This document shows positions 21,673 through 23,490 of a stretch of 23,490 nucleotides of DNA, one piece after another. The stretch comes from Sulfolobus sp. UBA167 (GTDB taxonomy: Archaea > Thermoproteota > Thermoprotei_A > Sulfolobales > Sulfolobaceae). Each line of letters starts with the position of its first letter. Within the stretch, counting starts at the first letter, position 1. The notes beneath the pieces were generated by a model, which saw only the letters and a list, made by a program, of their open reading frames with translations, was not told where the DNA came from and searched no databases. The DNA is taken from contig DAHF01000076.1 in the NCBI GenBank assembly GCA_002495845.1, positions 1-23,490 of the forward strand, written 5' to 3'. The position numbers were made by a program, and so were the translations under genes.

Positions 21673-22427
21673 GTGATTTAAGGGAGCTTCTTTTATCCCT
21701 CTCTAAAGAGCTTTTCTCGTACGTGAATGATGTCAGAAGGGATCCTGATTCCTCTAGAGTTGTAGGTTACCATGCTGGAGATACGAGTAGGATAGCTGAC
21801 AGAGAGATCGAAGCTTTCATATTACAGTACTTTAACAAGAGCGGACTCAAAGTTAAGATGGTGACGGAAGAATCAGGGGTCATCGATCCTGGAAACGCGG
21901 AGTACGTTGCCGTAGTGGACCCTTTAGATGGGAGCAGTAACTTCGTCATGGGGATACCTTGGTATTCGGTCTCCATAGCAATGTTCGATGTTAAGGCTAC
22001 TTCTCTTCGTGAGTCGAAAGCTGGAATAGTAGCCAATCTAACCACGAGAAATACTTACTCCTACGACGAAGAGAGAGCATATGTAGAAGAGAAAACTCCA
22101 ATTGACACTCCAAACACCGTTCTCGCATATTACGACATAGACCAGATAGATGATGCTGTGGAAATCATGAGTAGAGTCAAAAGACCATTTAAGGTAAGGA
22201 CGTTGGGTAGCGCATCCCTTGACATGTCGCTTGTATGTGAAGGAAGAGCATCGCTCTATTTCGATATAAGATCCAAGCTGAGGAACGTAGACATAGCAGC
22301 TTCCACTAACTTCTGTATAAAAATGGGATACTCTGTAATAGATGATGACGAAAATCCAGTTGACTCATCCATCTCGGATGTAGTAAGAATAAAGAATCCA
22401 GTAATAGTTACAAAAAAACAGAAATAA
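21669..22427 (+). CDS. Inositol monophosphatase / fructose-1,6-bisphosphatase family (IMPase-like)
   Basis: Mg-dependent, lithium-sensitive-type phosphatase (252 aa). The metal centre is visible as EES (TEESGV, about 66-68), DPLDGSSNF (about 83-91) and the late Asp in RNVDIAAST (about 203-211), where the usual WDxAA tryptophan is replaced. Archaeal members often hydrolyse both inositol-1-phosphate and fructose-1,6-bisphosphate; substrate not determined here. Translationally coupled to trxB through ATGA; TATTTTT follows the stop as a likely terminator. Confidence 0.88.
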   Translation: MSDLRELLLSLSKELFSYVNDVRRDPDSSRVVGYHAGDTSRIADREIEAFILQYFNKSGLKVKMVTEESGVIDPGNAEYVAVVDPLDGSSNFVMGIPWYSVSIAMFDVKATSLRESKAGIVANLTTRNTYSYDEERAYVEEKTPIDTPNTVLAYYDIDQIDDAVEIMSRVKRPFKVRTLGSASLDMSLVCEGRASLYFDIRSKLRNVDIAASTNFCIKMGYSVIDDDENPVDSSISDVVRIKNPVIVTKKQK

Positions 22428-22434
22428 TATTTTT
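22428..22434 (+). terminator. T-run terminator after the trxB-IMPase operon
   Basis: TATTTTT begins directly after the stop codon, the usual archaeal T-rich termination signal. Confidence 0.4.
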
Positions 22435-22436
22435 CT

Positions 22437-22451
22437 ATATCAGTCTGATAT
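22437..22451. repeat. 15-bp palindrome ATATCAG-T-CTGATAT
   Basis: Perfect 7-bp inverted repeat with a single central base, just after the operon T-run. The centre is too tight for an RNA hairpin, so a protein-binding site is more likely than a terminator stem. No neighbouring promoter explains it. Confidence 0.4.
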
Positions 22452-22713
22452 TATTGCATACACTCTTGATTTCATACTTGATATGTGAAGGAAAATAGTT
22501 GAAGCGTTCCATGGGGAAAAGATGACATCACGTCTGATTTCTCTCGGTCAATTCGTCTGTTATGAACAACGATTTAGATACTATGGCTTTCAAAGAGTGG
22601 CAAACTCCATATTATGAATGGAACAAAGACAAAACAATTAAATTTAGTACAACTTATGCTTAAAATGAAGGTTTTTTACATCGCAAAGATCTAAAAATGT
22701 TTTCTATTAAGCT
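22452..22713. other. Intergenic region without a supported gene
   Basis: AT-rich. A 33-codon forward frame (22562-22663, starting MNNDLDTMAFKEWQ) is present but has no family match I recognise. On the reverse strand ACATTTTTAG just past the AAA+ gene stop is a likely terminator. No RNA fold or repeat was supported here. Confidence 0.3.
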
Positions 22714-23490
22714 TTAGGCTTGCTCTCCCTTCTTAATCTTCATCCTTTTCTTTTCCTTATATGAGGGCTTTATCTTCCCCAAGGCCCACATCATATCGTC
22801 AAAAGTTAGCTTACGCTCTTTATTGCCCTTTATTATTTCTTTCAACACTACCATTTTCGCTTCCCTTGCTATTGCAGTCAAGTCTGCTCCAGTGTAGCCA
22901 TCAGTCATCTTTGCTATCTGAGCACAGCCAACTCTGCCGCACACTTCCTTTCCTAGATACTTCTCGAGTATATCGAGCCTCTCGCTCTCGTTTGGAAGAG
23001 GCATTTCAATTATTTTATCGAACCTACCTGGCCTCAATAAGGCTGAGTCTATTACGCTCATCCTGTTGGTTGTTCCTATCACTACAACTTGTTTCAAGCT
23101 TCTTATACCATCCATCTCTGTGAGAATTTGGTTTACAATTCTGGATGACTCCGAAGCGTTCTTGTTCCTCTTAGACGCTATTGAATCAAGCTCATCAAGC
23201 AAGATTATTGAGGGCTTGTTCTCCCTTGCTCTATTAAAGACTTCCTTTATTGCTGCTATTGCTCCCTCATATCCCTTATACATTATTTCTGCGCCGCTAA
23301 GCGGAATGAGCTTAACGTTCAGTGTCCTTGCCAGAGCACGCGACATCATTGTCTTTCCTACTCCTGGAGGACCATAAAGGAGAATGCCTCTTATTGGAGG
23401 GACTTTCAAGTCCTCTAAAAGCTTATAGTGGAAGAACTGGAGCTCCAGTAGCTCTTTCAGGTCTGCTTTAACTTGCTCGTATCCTCCTAT
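22714..23490 (-). CDS. AAA+ ATPase, CDC48-like (5' end outside window)
   Basis: At least 258 residues; the reading frame runs off the window edge at its N-terminal side. The visible AAA domain has the leading YEQVKADLKELLELQF helix, Walker A GPPGVGKT, Walker B LLDELDSIASKR, sensor-1 VVIGTTNRM and the second region of homology DSALLRPGRFDK with arginine finger, then a C-terminal helical lid (ADLTAIAREAKMVVLKE). It ends in a lysine-rich tail after the single visible domain. The family includes unfoldases and remodelling ATPases; whether another AAA module or an N-terminal domain precedes it cannot be seen. Confidence 0.9.
   Translation of the reverse strand: MGGYEQVKADLKELLELQFFHYKLLEDLKVPPIRGILLYGPPGVGKTMMSRALARTLNVKLIPLSGAEIMYKGYEGAIAAIKEVFNRARENKPSIILLDELDSIASKRNKNASESSRIVNQILTEMDGIRSLKQVVVIGTTNRMSVIDSALLRPGRFDKIIEMPLPNESERLDILEKYLGKEVCGRVGCAQIAKMTDGYTGADLTAIAREAKMVVLKEIIKGNKERKLTFDDMMWALGKIKPSYKEKKRMKIKKGEQA

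Noticed and set aside
22500..22580. C/D box RNA near GATGACATC and GTCTGATT
   Set aside because: The C box is imperfect and no second box pair or terminal stem is present.
22562..22663. 33-residue forward frame in the gap before the AAA+ gene
   Set aside because: No family, no convincing promoter; may be transposase debris or chance.

Overview
The window reads as chromosome of a thermoacidophilic archaeon of the order Sulfolobales. The pointers are a family I pyrophosphatase very like Sulfolobus enzymes, the archaeal coenzyme A route (pantoate kinase plus phosphopantothenate synthetase), a ThiD-ThiN fusion, MptE and a DHPS-like protein, small ribbon-helix-helix regulators, and many leaderless genes with a TATA-like box about 26 bp upstream. 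Base composition is moderate (by eye mid-40s % GC, AGG/AGA arginine codons), closer to Metallosphaera-like genomes than to AT-rich Sulfolobus; the genus is not established.

Layout. 1-460: tail of an IS200/IS605-type TnpB, a possible small reverse-strand gene and the ppa promoter. 473-2120: pyrophosphatase and a membrane glycosyltransferase. 2224-4788 (-): MoaD-MoaE fusion, ThiD-ThiN fusion and HD-domain phosphohydrolase with overlapping ends (cofactor operon). 4789-5472: gene-poor, one possible 58-residue gene and a terminator-like hairpin. 5473-7743 (-): large FAD/[4Fe-4S] 2-hydroxyacid dehydrogenase. 7799-10070: coenzyme A genes (PoK, PPS, convergent PanB), then an unknown gene overlapping panB by 101 nt. 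10679-12920: ABC-2 export system and a stand-alone RAM/AsnC domain. 12965-13119: a well-delimited structured RNA candidate with TATA box and terminator. 13240-13848: two divergent ribbon-helix-helix regulators. 13843-15609 (-): MBL-fold hydrolase and a LeuA-family synthase with no usable start codon for its catalytic N-terminus. 15659-20132: a pterin locus (MptE, PTPS-like protein, DHPS-like protein) interleaved with a HEPN protein, a possible divergent nucleotidyltransferase and three unknown genes. 20247-20538 (-): decayed TnpB 3' end. 20701-22427: thioredoxin reductase and an inositol-phosphatase-family enzyme as an ATGA-overlapping pair. 22714-23490 (-): AAA+ ATPase cut by the window edge.

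Functionally the region is mostly cofactor housekeeping: molybdopterin, thiamine, coenzyme A and a tetrahydropterin. PanB needs a methylene-tetrahydropterin donor, which the pterin genes could supply. The least explained items are the RNA at 12965-13119, the solo TnpB tail, the unknown genes in the pterin locus and the start-less LeuA-family gene. I see no tRNA, rRNA or CRISPR array.
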